Of a stretch of 64,000 nucleotides of DNA, positions 18,617 through 26,589 are shown one piece after another (position 1 is the stretch's first letter; the number at the start of each line of letters is the position of its first letter). The DNA comes from Acidimicrobiia bacterium (GTDB lineage: Bacteria; Actinomycetota; Acidimicrobiia; Spongiisociales; UBA4744), in NCBI GenBank assembly GCA_029863625.1, contig JAOTUY010000006.1:17232-81231 (forward strand), read 5' to 3'. The position numbers and the translations under genes were made by a program. The notes under the pieces are model-generated. The model worked only from the letters and a program-made list of their open reading frames with translations. It did no database searches and had not been told where the DNA came from.

Positions 18617-19453
18617 TCAGAAATCGGCCTCGGCCGTCATGGCTAATCGCCGATCGTGGGACCAGACCGACAATCGGGCCTGGTTCTGATCCTCCATGCC
18701 ACCGACCAGCGTGAACGAGTTATCGGCGAAGAGCGGCGATCGCCCCCGGAACGAGAAGCTGCGCACCCGGTCGGGGCCGTTGCGGTTGGCCAGGTCGGCG
18801 AGCAACAGAGCGGTTAATGGGCCGTGCACAATCAGGTGTGGGTATCCCTCGACCTGCGTCACGTAGGGGTAGTCGTAGTGGATCCGGTGGCCGTTGAAGG
18901 TGAGCGCCGAGAACCGGAACAGCATCACCTCGTCGGGGATGATCGTCCGGATCCACGCTCCCGGCGGGATCGGGTCGGTGCCGGGCGGGGAAACCTCGGA
19001 ACCCGAAGCCGGTTCCCGATACACCAAATCCTGCTCTTCTCGCAGGGCGAGTCCCGCTTCGGTGGTCACTTCGTAGCGGACGGTTACAAACACCAGTGCA
19101 CCGCTTCGGCCCTGCTTTTCTTCGATGGAGACCACCGTCCCCCGGCGACCTGCTGTCTGACCGATGCGGAGGGGAGCCACAAACTCGGTTCGTCCTCCGG
19201 CGAACATACGCCGCGGCAGAGGGACGGGTGGTAGGAATCCTCCCAGCCGGGCGTGCCCCTCGGTTCCCAGGTCGGAGCGGAGGACCGTGGGAAGAAAGTA
19301 GAGCCAGTGCCACAGGGGCGGCAGTTCGTCACCCTCCCGCAGGGGCGGGTCGGTGAAGCCGAGGGTTGCCTGGAGCGCGGCGGCCGGCCATTCGGTGATG
19401 AGATCCTCAACCTCTTCCTGACGGCCGATCCAGTTGGTCAACTGCTCATCCAC
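18617..19453 (-). CDS. meh: Mesaconyl-C4-CoA hydratase (3-methylfumaryl-CoA hydratase)
   Basis: A 278-residue double-hotdog protein with an N-terminal FAS1/MaoC-like half (WIGRQEEVEDLI, ALQATLGFTDPP, LPPLWHWLYFLP) and a C-terminal hydratase half ending TFNGHRIHYDYPYVTQVEGY, LIVHGPLTALLLADL. The R-I-H-Y-D-x-x-Y block is the hydratase active-site loop. The Meh of the 3-hydroxypropionate bicycle adds water to mesaconyl-C4-CoA to give (S)-citramalyl-CoA, and the PLWHWLYF block is typical of that branch. GTG 19453 overlaps the mct stop by 8 bp; a GTG or ATG reading to 19474 is possible. It is cotranscribed with mct. The related itaconyl-CoA hydratase is the main alternative. Confidence 0.8.
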   Translation of the reverse strand: MDEQLTNWIGRQEEVEDLITEWPAAALQATLGFTDPPLREGDELPPLWHWLYFLPTVLRSDLGTEGHARLGGFLPPVPLPRRMFAGGRTEFVAPLRIGQTAGRRGTVVSIEEKQGRSGALVFVTVRYEVTTEAGLALREEQDLVYREPASGSEVSPPGTDPIPPGAWIRTIIPDEVMLFRFSALTFNGHRIHYDYPYVTQVEGYPHLIVHGPLTALLLADLANRNGPDRVRSFSFRGRSPLFADNSFTLVGGMEDQNQARLSVWSHDRRLAMTAEADF

Positions 19454-20657
19454 TCGCCACCACCCCGCGATCATGCAGCTCGGCGATCTCGGCGCTGCTC
19501 AGCTCGAGCACCTCAGTGAGTATCTCCTCGGTATGTTGGCCGAGCAGCGGGGCCGGCCGCGGCGGTTCGCGGTCGGATCCCAGATCGAGCGGCGATCCGG
19601 GCGTCAAGAGCGGCCCGATCCCCGGCTGCTCGATCTTGGCGAACAGCGGGTTGGCAACCGATGCTCTTGGATCGGCTTCGAGCAATTCTCGCACGGTCTG
19701 GTAGGGCCCCCACAGGACCCGATGTGCCGCGAAGCGCTCCGCCACCTCTGCAAATGGGGTTTCCTCGAACCAGGTCTCCAGGAGAGCGGCGATTTCCTGC
19801 CTGGCTTCGAAGAGGTCGCCATCGCTGCGGAGCGGCTCTCCTAGGCGGGTTTCCAGGGCGGTGAACTCGGTCTGGAGCCCGGTTGCGTCCAGGAGTCCGC
19901 GGAATTGGCGGGGAGTAATGGCGGTGACCATCACCCGGCGCCCATCGGAGGTGACGAAATCCCGCCCGAACGCACCATAGAGGTAGTTGCCGTAGCGCGG
20001 CCGATCGGTGTCGTTGATGGTCACCTCGCCGATATAGCCGAGGTGACCTAGTGCGGCCAGGGCAACGTCGGCCAGCGGCAGTCGGATGAGACGGCCCTGT
20101 CCTGTGCGAGTCCGGTGCCTATCTGCGGCCAGCAGACCGGTGGCGGCGGTGACCCCGGCGATCAGGTCCCAGGCCGGGAGCACCGAGTTGACCACCCCCG
20201 GATGGTCGCCGGGTCCGGTGAGGAGCGGATATCCGACTGCCGCGTTGATCGTGTAGTCGACTGCTGTGCTGCCGTCGGGATTACCAACAATTTGGCACAT
20301 GATGAGATCGGGGCGCCGCTCGACCAGCTTTCCGTAGTCGGCCCAACCGCCCGGTGGGTAGTTGGTGAGGAAGAGGCCGGCGTCGGCACCGGGAGCGGTG
20401 ATCAGGGAGATAGCCACGTCGCGCCCGCGATCGGTGTGGAGATCGAGGGCTATCGAGCGCTTGCCCTTATTGAGGCCCGCCCAATAGAGGCTTTGCCCGC
20501 CATCCGTAACCGGCCAGCGTCGGTAATCGAGTCCACCGCCGATCGGATCGAAGCGGATAACGTCTGCTCCGAGTTGGGCCAGGGTCATGCCGCCGAGCGG
20601 CGCGGCCACAAAGGCGGAGCCTTCGATCACTCGCATTCCTGCCAGAAGCTCCGTCAT
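19446..20657 (-). CDS. mct: Mesaconyl-CoA C1-C4 CoA transferase (2-methylfumaryl-CoA isomerase)
   Basis: A 403-residue family III (CaiB/BaiF) CoA transferase. The opening MRVIEGSAFVAAPLGGMTLA, followed by FDPIGGGLDYRRWPV and WAGLNKGKRSIALDL, closely resembles, from memory, the Chloroflexus Mct that moves CoA within mesaconyl-CoA from C1 to C4. AVDYTINAAVGYPLLTGP near residue 134 aligns with the catalytic-Asp region of family III enzymes. YGNYLYGAFGRDFVT and the C-terminal PGSPLDLGS plus LGQHTEEILTEVL are also present. GGAGG lies 8 nt before the ATG. It is followed by meh with a short overlap and is divergent from the lyase-mcd operon across 80 bp. It differs clearly from the second CoA transferase at 24422. 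Confidence 0.87.
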   Translation of the reverse strand: MTELLAGMRVIEGSAFVAAPLGGMTLAQLGADVIRFDPIGGGLDYRRWPVTDGGQSLYWAGLNKGKRSIALDLHTDRGRDVAISLITAPGADAGLFLTNYPPGGWADYGKLVERRPDLIMCQIVGNPDGSTAVDYTINAAVGYPLLTGPGDHPGVVNSVLPAWDLIAGVTAATGLLAADRHRTRTGQGRLIRLPLADVALAALGHLGYIGEVTINDTDRPRYGNYLYGAFGRDFVTSDGRRVMVTAITPRQFRGLLDATGLQTEFTALETRLGEPLRSDGDLFEARQEIAALLETWFEETPFAEVAERFAAHRVLWGPYQTVRELLEADPRASVANPLFAKIEQPGIGPLLTPGSPLDLGSDREPPRPAPLLGQHTEEILTEVLELSSAEIAELHDRGVVASG

Positions 20658-20711
20658 GCTGTATTCCTCCGGATCCGTCGAGTGTACCGGTGGGTCATGG
20701 TGCTAGAAAGA

Positions 20712-20723
20712 TAGGGACCCCTA
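20712..20723. promoter_or_regulatory. Palindrome in the divergent mct / lyase promoter region
   Basis: TAGGG-AC-CCCTA is a perfect 5+5 bp inverted repeat in the 80-bp gap between the divergent mct-meh and lyase-mcd operons, 15 bp before the lyase ATG. On the reverse strand a TACACT box lies nearby as a possible -10 for mct. It is a candidate operator for joint control of both arms; no regulator gene is adjacent. Confidence 0.3.
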
Positions 20724-20737
20724 AGGTGAAGCACTCG

Positions 20738-21607
20738 ATGACCGCACGGAGCTATCTCTTTGTCCCCGGCGATCGGCCGGACATGCTGACCAAAGCCGGC
20801 CGGCGTTCGGCCGACGCGGTGATTGCCGACCTCGAGGATGCAGTGGCCCCCGCCGGCAAGGCGGCGGCCCGGGATACGGTTTCGGACTGGTTGGACAATC
20901 TGGCCGAACCGGGTTTCGAGCCGTGGGTACGGGTCAATCCCACCGAAGATCTGCTCGAAGACGACCTTGCTGCGGTGTTTCGTGCGCCGCTGCACGGGAT
21001 CATGGTTCCCAAGGTCCGATCGGTCGATGAGCTCCTCGCAATTGGGGATCTGCTGGAGAGACTGGAATCGGCCGCGGGCCGGCCGCCCAGCGATGTGAAA
21101 CTCCTCCCGATCGTGGAAACGGCCGACGGGTTGCTGGCGGTCGACGAACTCGCCCGGGCGCCGCGGGTGCATCAGCTGATGATCGGCGAATTTGATCTCG
21201 GTGCCGAGCTGGGAGTCGACCCTACCTATGAGGCGGCCTTCGTCCCCCTGCGCATGCAGTTGGTTGTCGCCTCTGCCGCCGCGGGCATCGAACCTCCGCT
21301 CGGTCCCGTCTCGCCCGACTTTCAGGACCTCGATTTACTGCGCGACGAAACCCGCCGTTTGGTCCGTCTCGGTTTTGGCAGCCGGCCGGCTATTCACCCT
21401 GCCCAGGTGCCTGTATTCAATGAGGTGATGACACCTACCCCTGAAGAGACCGAGCGCGCCGGACGTCTCGTTTCTCTCTACGAGCAAGCGCTCGCCGATG
21501 GGAGGGGAGCTATAACCGATGACGCCGGGCACATGGTCGACGAAGCAACCATCAAGGTTGCTCGTCGAGTGCTCGAGACCGCCCGCCGGGCAGTCCGGCG
21601 GCGATGA
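20738..21607 (+). CDS. CitE-type acyl-CoA lyase, probable (S)-citramalyl-CoA lyase
   Basis: A 289-residue HpcH/HpaI-CitE fold protein. SYLFVPGDRPDMLTKA is the family start, ADAVIADLEDAVAP carries the metal-binding Glu-Asp pair, VRVNP supplies the CoA-phosphate Arg, GIMVPKV the barrel strand, LLPIVETADG the Glu, and GEFDLGAELGVDP the second acidic ligand. SRPAIHPAQVPVFNE is the C-terminal lid. CitE-type enzymes cleave malyl-, methylmalyl- or citramalyl-CoA by retro-aldol reaction. With mct, meh and mcd adjacent, citramalyl-CoA to acetyl-CoA plus pyruvate is the natural reading. It is shorter than the trifunctional Chloroflexus Mcl. ATG 20738 has AAGGTGAA upstream. The ATGA overlap with mcd shows coupling. 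Confidence 0.8.
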   Translation: MTARSYLFVPGDRPDMLTKAGRRSADAVIADLEDAVAPAGKAAARDTVSDWLDNLAEPGFEPWVRVNPTEDLLEDDLAAVFRAPLHGIMVPKVRSVDELLAIGDLLERLESAAGRPPSDVKLLPIVETADGLLAVDELARAPRVHQLMIGEFDLGAELGVDPTYEAAFVPLRMQLVVASAAAGIEPPLGPVSPDFQDLDLLRDETRRLVRLGFGSRPAIHPAQVPVFNEVMTPTPEETERAGRLVSLYEQALADGRGAITDDAGHMVDEATIKVARRVLETARRAVRRR

Positions 21608-23214
21608 TGTCGCTCGACAAAGCCCGGATGGCAACTGAGCGGCTGGGGGAGGCCGTCGCGGGCCAGGCTCGCTCTCTGGCTTCGGATTGCGTTGTTGACG
21701 GTCGGGTCTCGTCCGCCCTGCTCGACCAGCACCAGGAAGCCGCCTACCACCTGGCTTTCCTGGCGGCCGAAGCCGCCACCGCCGCCGCGCTGACGGAGTA
21801 CGGCGAACAGGGCAAGGACGAAGACCGTCTGGCCCGTGTCGCCACCGCCGATCTGCTGCGATCAGCCCGGGCTCGACGCGACGGACGCCGGTTCGGCGAC
21901 GACCTCCGCGGCGGCGAGATGGACGACGCGCTCGAAGATGGATCAGACCCACAGGTACTCGAGGAGGTGGCTGCTCGGGTGCAATCCACCGGTTCCGGTC
22001 CAAGACATCTACCGGACGAGGTGGGCCTGCTGGCCGACACGTTTGGCAGATTTGCCGATGAGCAGGTGGCCCCCCGGGCCGAGGACGTACACCGCCGCAA
22101 CCTCGATGTGCCCGAGGAGGTGATTGCCGGAATGGCCGCGCTTGGTGCCTTCGGGATGTCGATCCCACCCGAGTACGGCGGGTATCAGGAGCCGGGCGAT
22201 TCGGGAGCGCTGGCCATGGTGGTGGCCACCGAAGAGCTGTCCCGGGGTTCCTTGATGGCAGGGTCGCTGCTCACCCGCCCCGAGATTCTGGTCTCTGCCC
22301 TCCTGAACGGGGGCACTGAGGATCAGAAGAAGCGATGGCTCCCGGCCATCGCGGCCGGAGGGCAAATGGTTGCAGTCGCCGTCACCGAACCCGACTATGG
22401 CTCCGACGTGGCCGGGATCACCATGACGGCCCGCCCGGACGGCACCGGGTTTCTGCTGAACGGGGCCAAGATGTGGGCGACCTTCGCGGGACGGGCAGAG
22501 TTGCTGATGGTGTTGGTCCGCACCAACCCGGATCGAGCGGCCGGCGCCCGAGGGCTTTCCTTGTTCGTGGTCGAGAAATCGGCCTCGGCCGGGCACTACT
22601 TCGAACTCGATCAGCCGGCCGGTGGGAGGCTCGTTGGGCGGGCGATCGACACGATCGGGTACCGCGGGCTGCACTCGTTCGAGCTCACGTTTGACGACTG
22701 GGCGATGCCCGGCGACACGTTGATCGGAGAGGAGGCTGGAGCCGGTAGGGGTTTCCATCTGCAGATGGGGGCCTTCGCCGCCGGGCGCCTGCAGACGGCC
22801 GCCCGGGCCCTCGGCGTCATGGAAGCGGCCTTTCGCGAAGCCCTCGCCTTCGCCCAACAGCGGAAGGTATTCGGCCGGCCGTTGATCGACTACCAGCTGA
22901 CCAGAGTGGGATTGGCCAGGATGGCGGCCCGGATCCAGGCCGGGCGCAGCCTCACCTATCGGGCCGCGCAAAGGCTGGCCACGCCCGATGGTCAGACGGA
23001 GGCGGCCATGGCCAAAGCACTCACGTCTCGCGCCGCGGAAGAGATCACCCGGGATGCCATGCAAATGCACGGAGGCTACGGATACGCCGAGGAGTATCCG
23101 GTGAGCAGGCTGTTCGTGGATGCCCGGGTGCTTTCCATTTTCGAGGGAACCGAGGAGATCCTGGCCCTCCGGGTCATCGCTCGCGACCTGATCGCCAGGG
23201 CGGCCGGGACCTAG
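21604..23214 (+). CDS. mcd: Methylsuccinyl-CoA dehydrogenase
   Basis: A 536-residue acyl-CoA dehydrogenase with an unusual N-terminal extension of about 130 residues (SALLDQHQEAAYHLAFLAAE, EQGKDEDRLARVATADLL), the distinguishing feature of methylsuccinyl-CoA dehydrogenases of the ethylmalonyl-CoA pathway compared with about 385-residue ordinary enzymes. The core has AVTEPDYGSDVAG for FAD binding, GAKMWATFAGRAELLMVLV, QQRKVFGRPLIDYQLT, MQMHGGYGYAEEYPVSRLF and the catalytic SIFEGTEEI with Glu near residue 514. It oxidises (2S)-methylsuccinyl-CoA to mesaconyl-C1-CoA, the substrate of the adjacent mct product. Start overlaps the lyase stop (ATGA). An isobutyryl/short-branched-chain dehydrogenase with a foreign N-terminus is the less likely alternative. 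Confidence 0.85.
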   Translation: MMSLDKARMATERLGEAVAGQARSLASDCVVDGRVSSALLDQHQEAAYHLAFLAAEAATAAALTEYGEQGKDEDRLARVATADLLRSARARRDGRRFGDDLRGGEMDDALEDGSDPQVLEEVAARVQSTGSGPRHLPDEVGLLADTFGRFADEQVAPRAEDVHRRNLDVPEEVIAGMAALGAFGMSIPPEYGGYQEPGDSGALAMVVATEELSRGSLMAGSLLTRPEILVSALLNGGTEDQKKRWLPAIAAGGQMVAVAVTEPDYGSDVAGITMTARPDGTGFLLNGAKMWATFAGRAELLMVLVRTNPDRAAGARGLSLFVVEKSASAGHYFELDQPAGGRLVGRAIDTIGYRGLHSFELTFDDWAMPGDTLIGEEAGAGRGFHLQMGAFAAGRLQTAARALGVMEAAFREALAFAQQRKVFGRPLIDYQLTRVGLARMAARIQAGRSLTYRAAQRLATPDGQTEAAMAKALTSRAAEEITRDAMQMHGGYGYAEEYPVSRLFVDARVLSIFEGTEEILALRVIARDLIARAAGT

Positions 23215-23273
23215 CGACAGAAACAGGGCGTCCCGAGACCGGGACTCGCCTCCGGTTACACTCGCTCGCAGTC

Positions 23274-24425
23274 ATGGATAACACCAGCAAGGACCATCCG
23301 GGGTACCGGCAAGCTTTTCTCGATTGGCTGGCCTGCGCCTGGGCGGGGCGTAACGAGAGGGCTCCGAAGGCCTCCCGGGCGAACCGTGACGATCGGGTCG
23401 CGTCGCTGGCGGTTTCCGGCCATGTGTTGGATTTTGACGACACATATGGGCCGGGTTTGGCCCATCTGTCTGCCCCGACGGCTCCGGCTGCCCTGGTGCT
23501 GGGAGCCACAACGGGCACCACCATGGGCCGGGTGCTCGACGCGTACACCGCCGGGTTCGAGGCCATGGGAGCTCTGGCCCGGGCGGGTCATCCCGATCTC
23601 TATGAGCGGGGCTGGCACCCAACCGCAGTAACCGGCACGGTCGGCGCGGCCACGGCGGCTGCTCACCTCTTCGGTTTCGACGAAGCCCGCACGCGGGTTG
23701 CCCGGCAGCTGGCCATTCTGGGCGCCGGGGGATTGCAAGCGGCCTTCGGTTCGGACGGCAAGTCTCTGCAGGTGGGAATGGCTGCCGCCCAGGGCGTCCG
23801 GGCGGCCGTTCTGGCCGGACAAGGTGGCATTGCGACGCGCAGGATCGAGGAGGCTTACGAGACGGTCTACGGAGGGCACTGGGAAGTGGCCGGCTCCGAG
23901 CCGGCGATCGAGCAGAATTGGATCAAGGCATTCCCCTGCTGTCTGCAGACCCACAGCTCGATCGAAGCAGCCGAACAGGCGGCGCAAGGCGGGGCCGATC
24001 CCGACGGAAGGGGAGTCGTCACCGTACATCGGCGGTCCCGTCAAGCTGCCCCCCTTGACGACGTCACCACCGGGCTGGAGGCCAAGTTCTCGATTCCCTA
24101 CACAGTCGCTTTCACGTTGCTCCACGGCGCCCCAACGGTTGAGGACTTCGTTGCGGTGGACGAAGGGGCCCGCCGGGTCGCCTCTTGCATCGAAGTGCAG
24201 CTGGACGATCGGCTCGATCAGGCGGCCGCGGTCCTTTCGTGGCACGGTGCTCACGACCCGATCGAGATCCGGGTGGAAGCCGCCCGCGGTTCACCGCCGC
24301 GCCCCATGAGCAACGACCAACTGCGCGCCAAAGTCCACGCATTGGCCGGCACCCGTTTCGACGGGGTACTCGACGACCCGGAGCGGCCCGCCGCCGACGT
24401 GCTGGCCCGCGTGGAAGAGCAATGA
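23274..24425 (+). CDS. MmgE/PrpD family protein
   Basis: A 383-residue protein of the family that contains 2-methylcitrate dehydratase, cis-aconitate decarboxylase and iminodisuccinate epimerase. Seen motifs are SGHVLDFDDTYGPGLAHLSAP (active-site D-D and H), RGWHPTAVTGTVGAATAA, FGSDGKSLQVGMAA, WIKAFPCCLQTHSSIEA and EAKFSIPYTVA, in the usual order. It is about 70 residues shorter than typical family members (about 450), mainly because the N-terminal helical region is abridged. A TACACT box 11 nt before the ATG may give this gene its own promoter after mcd. The next gene overlaps it by ATGA. By context it may act on a C5 or C6 dicarboxylate; the reaction is unknown. Confidence 0.8.
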   Translation: MDNTSKDHPGYRQAFLDWLACAWAGRNERAPKASRANRDDRVASLAVSGHVLDFDDTYGPGLAHLSAPTAPAALVLGATTGTTMGRVLDAYTAGFEAMGALARAGHPDLYERGWHPTAVTGTVGAATAAAHLFGFDEARTRVARQLAILGAGGLQAAFGSDGKSLQVGMAAAQGVRAAVLAGQGGIATRRIEEAYETVYGGHWEVAGSEPAIEQNWIKAFPCCLQTHSSIEAAEQAAQGGADPDGRGVVTVHRRSRQAAPLDDVTTGLEAKFSIPYTVAFTLLHGAPTVEDFVAVDEGARRVASCIEVQLDDRLDQAAAVLSWHGAHDPIEIRVEAARGSPPRPMSNDQLRAKVHALAGTRFDGVLDDPERPAADVLARVEEQ

Positions 24426-25579
24426 GCGGGCTGCTCGACGGTGTGCGGGTCGTCGATTTGTCCCGGGTGCTGGCCGGTCCCTTCGCCGGTCAAGTGCTGG
24501 CCGAGATGGGCGCCGACGTCATCAAGGTGGAACCGCCGGAGGGGGACATGGCCCGGGGGATCGGGCCGCACATCAACGGTCGGTCCATGTACTTCTCGTC
24601 ACTGAACACCAACAAACGGGGGGTGGTGCTCGATCTGACCACCGGGCCGGGGAGGCGCGGCCTCGAAGCGCTGCTCGACACGGCCGACATCGTGGTTGAG
24701 AACTACCGGCCGGGTGCAATCGAGAAGCTCGGTCTCGCTCCTGAAGCGCTGCTCGAGCGGCACCCCCGCCTTGTGGTGGTGACGATCTCTTCCTACGCCC
24801 GCGGATCGGAACTTGAGAATGAGGGCTCTTTCGACCTGATAGCCCAAGCGGAGAGCGGCATCATGTCGCTGACCGGCGAGGAGGGTGGAGCACCCGTCCG
24901 GGCCGGGGTGGCGATCTCCGACCTGGCGGCCGGGTTATGGGGAGCGCTCGGGGCGGTTGCGGCCTACGCCGTGGCGCTGCGGGAAGGTCGGGGTCGCCAC
25001 GTCGAGGTACCTCTGCTCGACTCGGCTATGTCGCTTTTGACCTACCTGGCCACTTCGGCGATGGAGACCGGCGTAGATCCGGGGCCGGTTGGCTCGGGAC
25101 ACCACAATATCGTCCCTTACCGGGCTTTTGCCACCACGGACGGTTGGGTGGTGGTGGCGGTGATCGGAGATAAGTTCTGGCCACTGTTGTGTGAAGCGCT
25201 GGAACTCGACGACCTGGCAGCCCGAGCCGACCTTCGAACCAACCCGCAGCGCACTGCCGCTCGCCACGAAATCGATGCAACGGTCGCCGCGGCCCTTGGT
25301 CGTCTGAGCACCGAAGAGGCGCTCAGACGGTTGGCCGTAGCGGGGGTTCCCCACGCGCCGCTGAGGACGATCCTGGAGGCGGTGGCGTCTCCCTACGTAC
25401 AGTCGAGCGGGATGGTGGCCGAGGTGGACTCGCCCCAAGGGCCCTACCGGATCGTGCAGGGCCCACTGCGCAGCGGTGGACCGTTGAGTGCGGCACCCGA
25501 ACTGGGGGAGCACACCCGGGATGTGATGAGCGAGGTGCTCGGCGCCGACTCGCCCGACCTCGAAGTATTTGCGGGTTGA
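24422..25579 (+). CDS. Family III CoA transferase (CaiB/BaiF)
   Basis: A 385-residue CoA transferase. GVRVVDLSRVLAGPFAGQVLA is the family opening; IKVEPPEGDMARG and NTNKRGVVLDL follow, and the catalytic Asp is in SFDLIAQAESGIM near residue 138. GVAISDLAAGLWGALGAVAA and GRHVEVPLLDSAMSLL complete the core, and LGEHTRDVMSEVLG ends the fold. Family III enzymes move CoA from a donor such as succinyl-CoA to a carboxylic acid. Unlike the mct product it has the ordinary intermolecular-type active site. The ATGA overlap with the MmgE/PrpD gene suggests it activates that enzyme's product or substrate; succinyl-CoA:mesaconate or itaconate transfer is a reasonable guess. Confidence 0.85.
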   Translation: MSGLLDGVRVVDLSRVLAGPFAGQVLAEMGADVIKVEPPEGDMARGIGPHINGRSMYFSSLNTNKRGVVLDLTTGPGRRGLEALLDTADIVVENYRPGAIEKLGLAPEALLERHPRLVVVTISSYARGSELENEGSFDLIAQAESGIMSLTGEEGGAPVRAGVAISDLAAGLWGALGAVAAYAVALREGRGRHVEVPLLDSAMSLLTYLATSAMETGVDPGPVGSGHHNIVPYRAFATTDGWVVVAVIGDKFWPLLCEALELDDLAARADLRTNPQRTAARHEIDATVAAALGRLSTEEALRRLAVAGVPHAPLRTILEAVASPYVQSSGMVAEVDSPQGPYRIVQGPLRSGGPLSAAPELGEHTRDVMSEVLGADSPDLEVFAG

Positions 25580-25630
25580 GAACCCGGGTGGTTGCCCGGC
25601 CCGGATCCCCTGCCGGGCGCCGGGGCTCGG

Positions 25631-25660
25631 CGGCTGCCGCGCTCGCGGCTGCCGCGCTCG
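25631..25660. repeat. 15-bp tandem duplication
   Basis: CGGCTGCCGCGCTCG occurs twice, head to tail, at 25631-25645 and 25646-25660, just after the CoA transferase stop and before the oxidoreductase ribosome site. It lies in the short intergenic leader, so copy number changes would not break a gene. Confidence 0.7.
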
Positions 25661-25692
25661 CGGTAGGTTTTGAGAGTGATCAAGGAGGTCCG

Positions 25693-26574
25693 ATGGAAAT
25701 GGGCAGGGTGGGCTTGTGGAGCGGACAGCTCGGCGTGATGCGGGCCGTCGAAGTGCGGGAGGCCGTTCCCGAGATCGAATCGCTGGGTTTCCGCGTTCTG
25801 TGGTTCCCCGAGTCGGTGACCAAGGAGGCCTTCTCGCAGGCGGCGATCCTTTTGGCGGCGAGCCGCGAGATGGGAGTCGCCACCGGAATCGCCAATCTGT
25901 GGGCACGGGACGCCACCGCTATGGCCAACGGGGCCCGGACGCTGGCCGAGGCGTTTCCCGACCGGTTCCTGCTCGGCATCGGAGTCAGCCACTCTCCTTC
26001 GGTGAGCCGGCGTGGGCACGACTACCGGCATCCCCTGTCGGCGATGCGTGCCTATCTGGACGCTATGGACGGCGCGCCCTACGCAGGTCCGCAACCCGAA
26101 AAGGCGGCGCCGGTGCTGCTGGCCGCCCTGGGACCGAAGATGTTGCGCCTGGCGGCACAGCGGAGCGCCGGAGCCCATCCGTACTTCGTCCCGGTCGATC
26201 ACACCAGGTTCGCCCGGAACGAGTTGGGCCCCGATCCGATACTGGCGCCGGAGCAGGCTGTGGTGTTGGCCGACAATGCCGGAGAGGCCCGGACCATCGC
26301 CCGGAGGCATGCCCGCCACTACCTGGGTCTTGACAACTACCGCAACAATCTGCTGCGGCTGGGGTGGAGCAACGCCGACGTCGCCGGGGACGGTTCCGAC
26401 GGCCTCATCGACGCGGTGGTGGCCTGGGGATCTCCTGATGTCATTCAGGAGCGGGTCGCCGCGCACTTCGCGGCCGGGGCAAATCATGTGTGTGTGCAGG
26501 TCCTTGACGGGCTCCCCGACCGGTTCCCGCTCGACGAGCTGCGCCGGCTCGCGCCTGCTCTGCTCGAACTATGA
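25693..26574 (+). CDS. LLM class F420-dependent oxidoreductase
   Basis: A 293-residue luciferase-like monooxygenase-fold protein (TIM barrel). The N-terminal strand MGRVGLWSGQL, ESLGFRVLWFPES, GVATGIANLWARD, FLLGIGVSHSPSV, and PVLLAALGPKMLRLAAQRSAGAHPYFV fit the actinobacterial group that uses cofactor F420 in place of FMN. The C-terminal AAHFAAGANHVCVQVL is also typical. Such enzymes transfer hydride to or from secondary alcohols or enones. ATG 25693 was chosen because AAGGAGG lies 4 nt upstream; the frame extends to 25576 but that part includes the tandem repeat. It is the last gene of the mcd-side cluster. Substrate unknown; a saturation or dehydrogenation step on a CoA ester or acid is possible. 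Confidence 0.82.
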   Translation: MEMGRVGLWSGQLGVMRAVEVREAVPEIESLGFRVLWFPESVTKEAFSQAAILLAASREMGVATGIANLWARDATAMANGARTLAEAFPDRFLLGIGVSHSPSVSRRGHDYRHPLSAMRAYLDAMDGAPYAGPQPEKAAPVLLAALGPKMLRLAAQRSAGAHPYFVPVDHTRFARNELGPDPILAPEQAVVLADNAGEARTIARRHARHYLGLDNYRNNLLRLGWSNADVAGDGSDGLIDAVVAWGSPDVIQERVAAHFAAGANHVCVQVLDGLPDRFPLDELRRLAPALLEL

Positions 26575-26589
26575 CGTGTTGACTACCGC

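Noticed and set aside
18617..21607. Itaconate degradation operon (Ict-Ich-Ccl) as the primary reading
   Set aside because: The CoA transferase resembles the intramolecular mesaconyl-CoA transferase and the cluster includes an Mcd-type dehydrogenase, so the mesaconyl-CoA route fits better; itaconate remains possible through the second CoA transferase.
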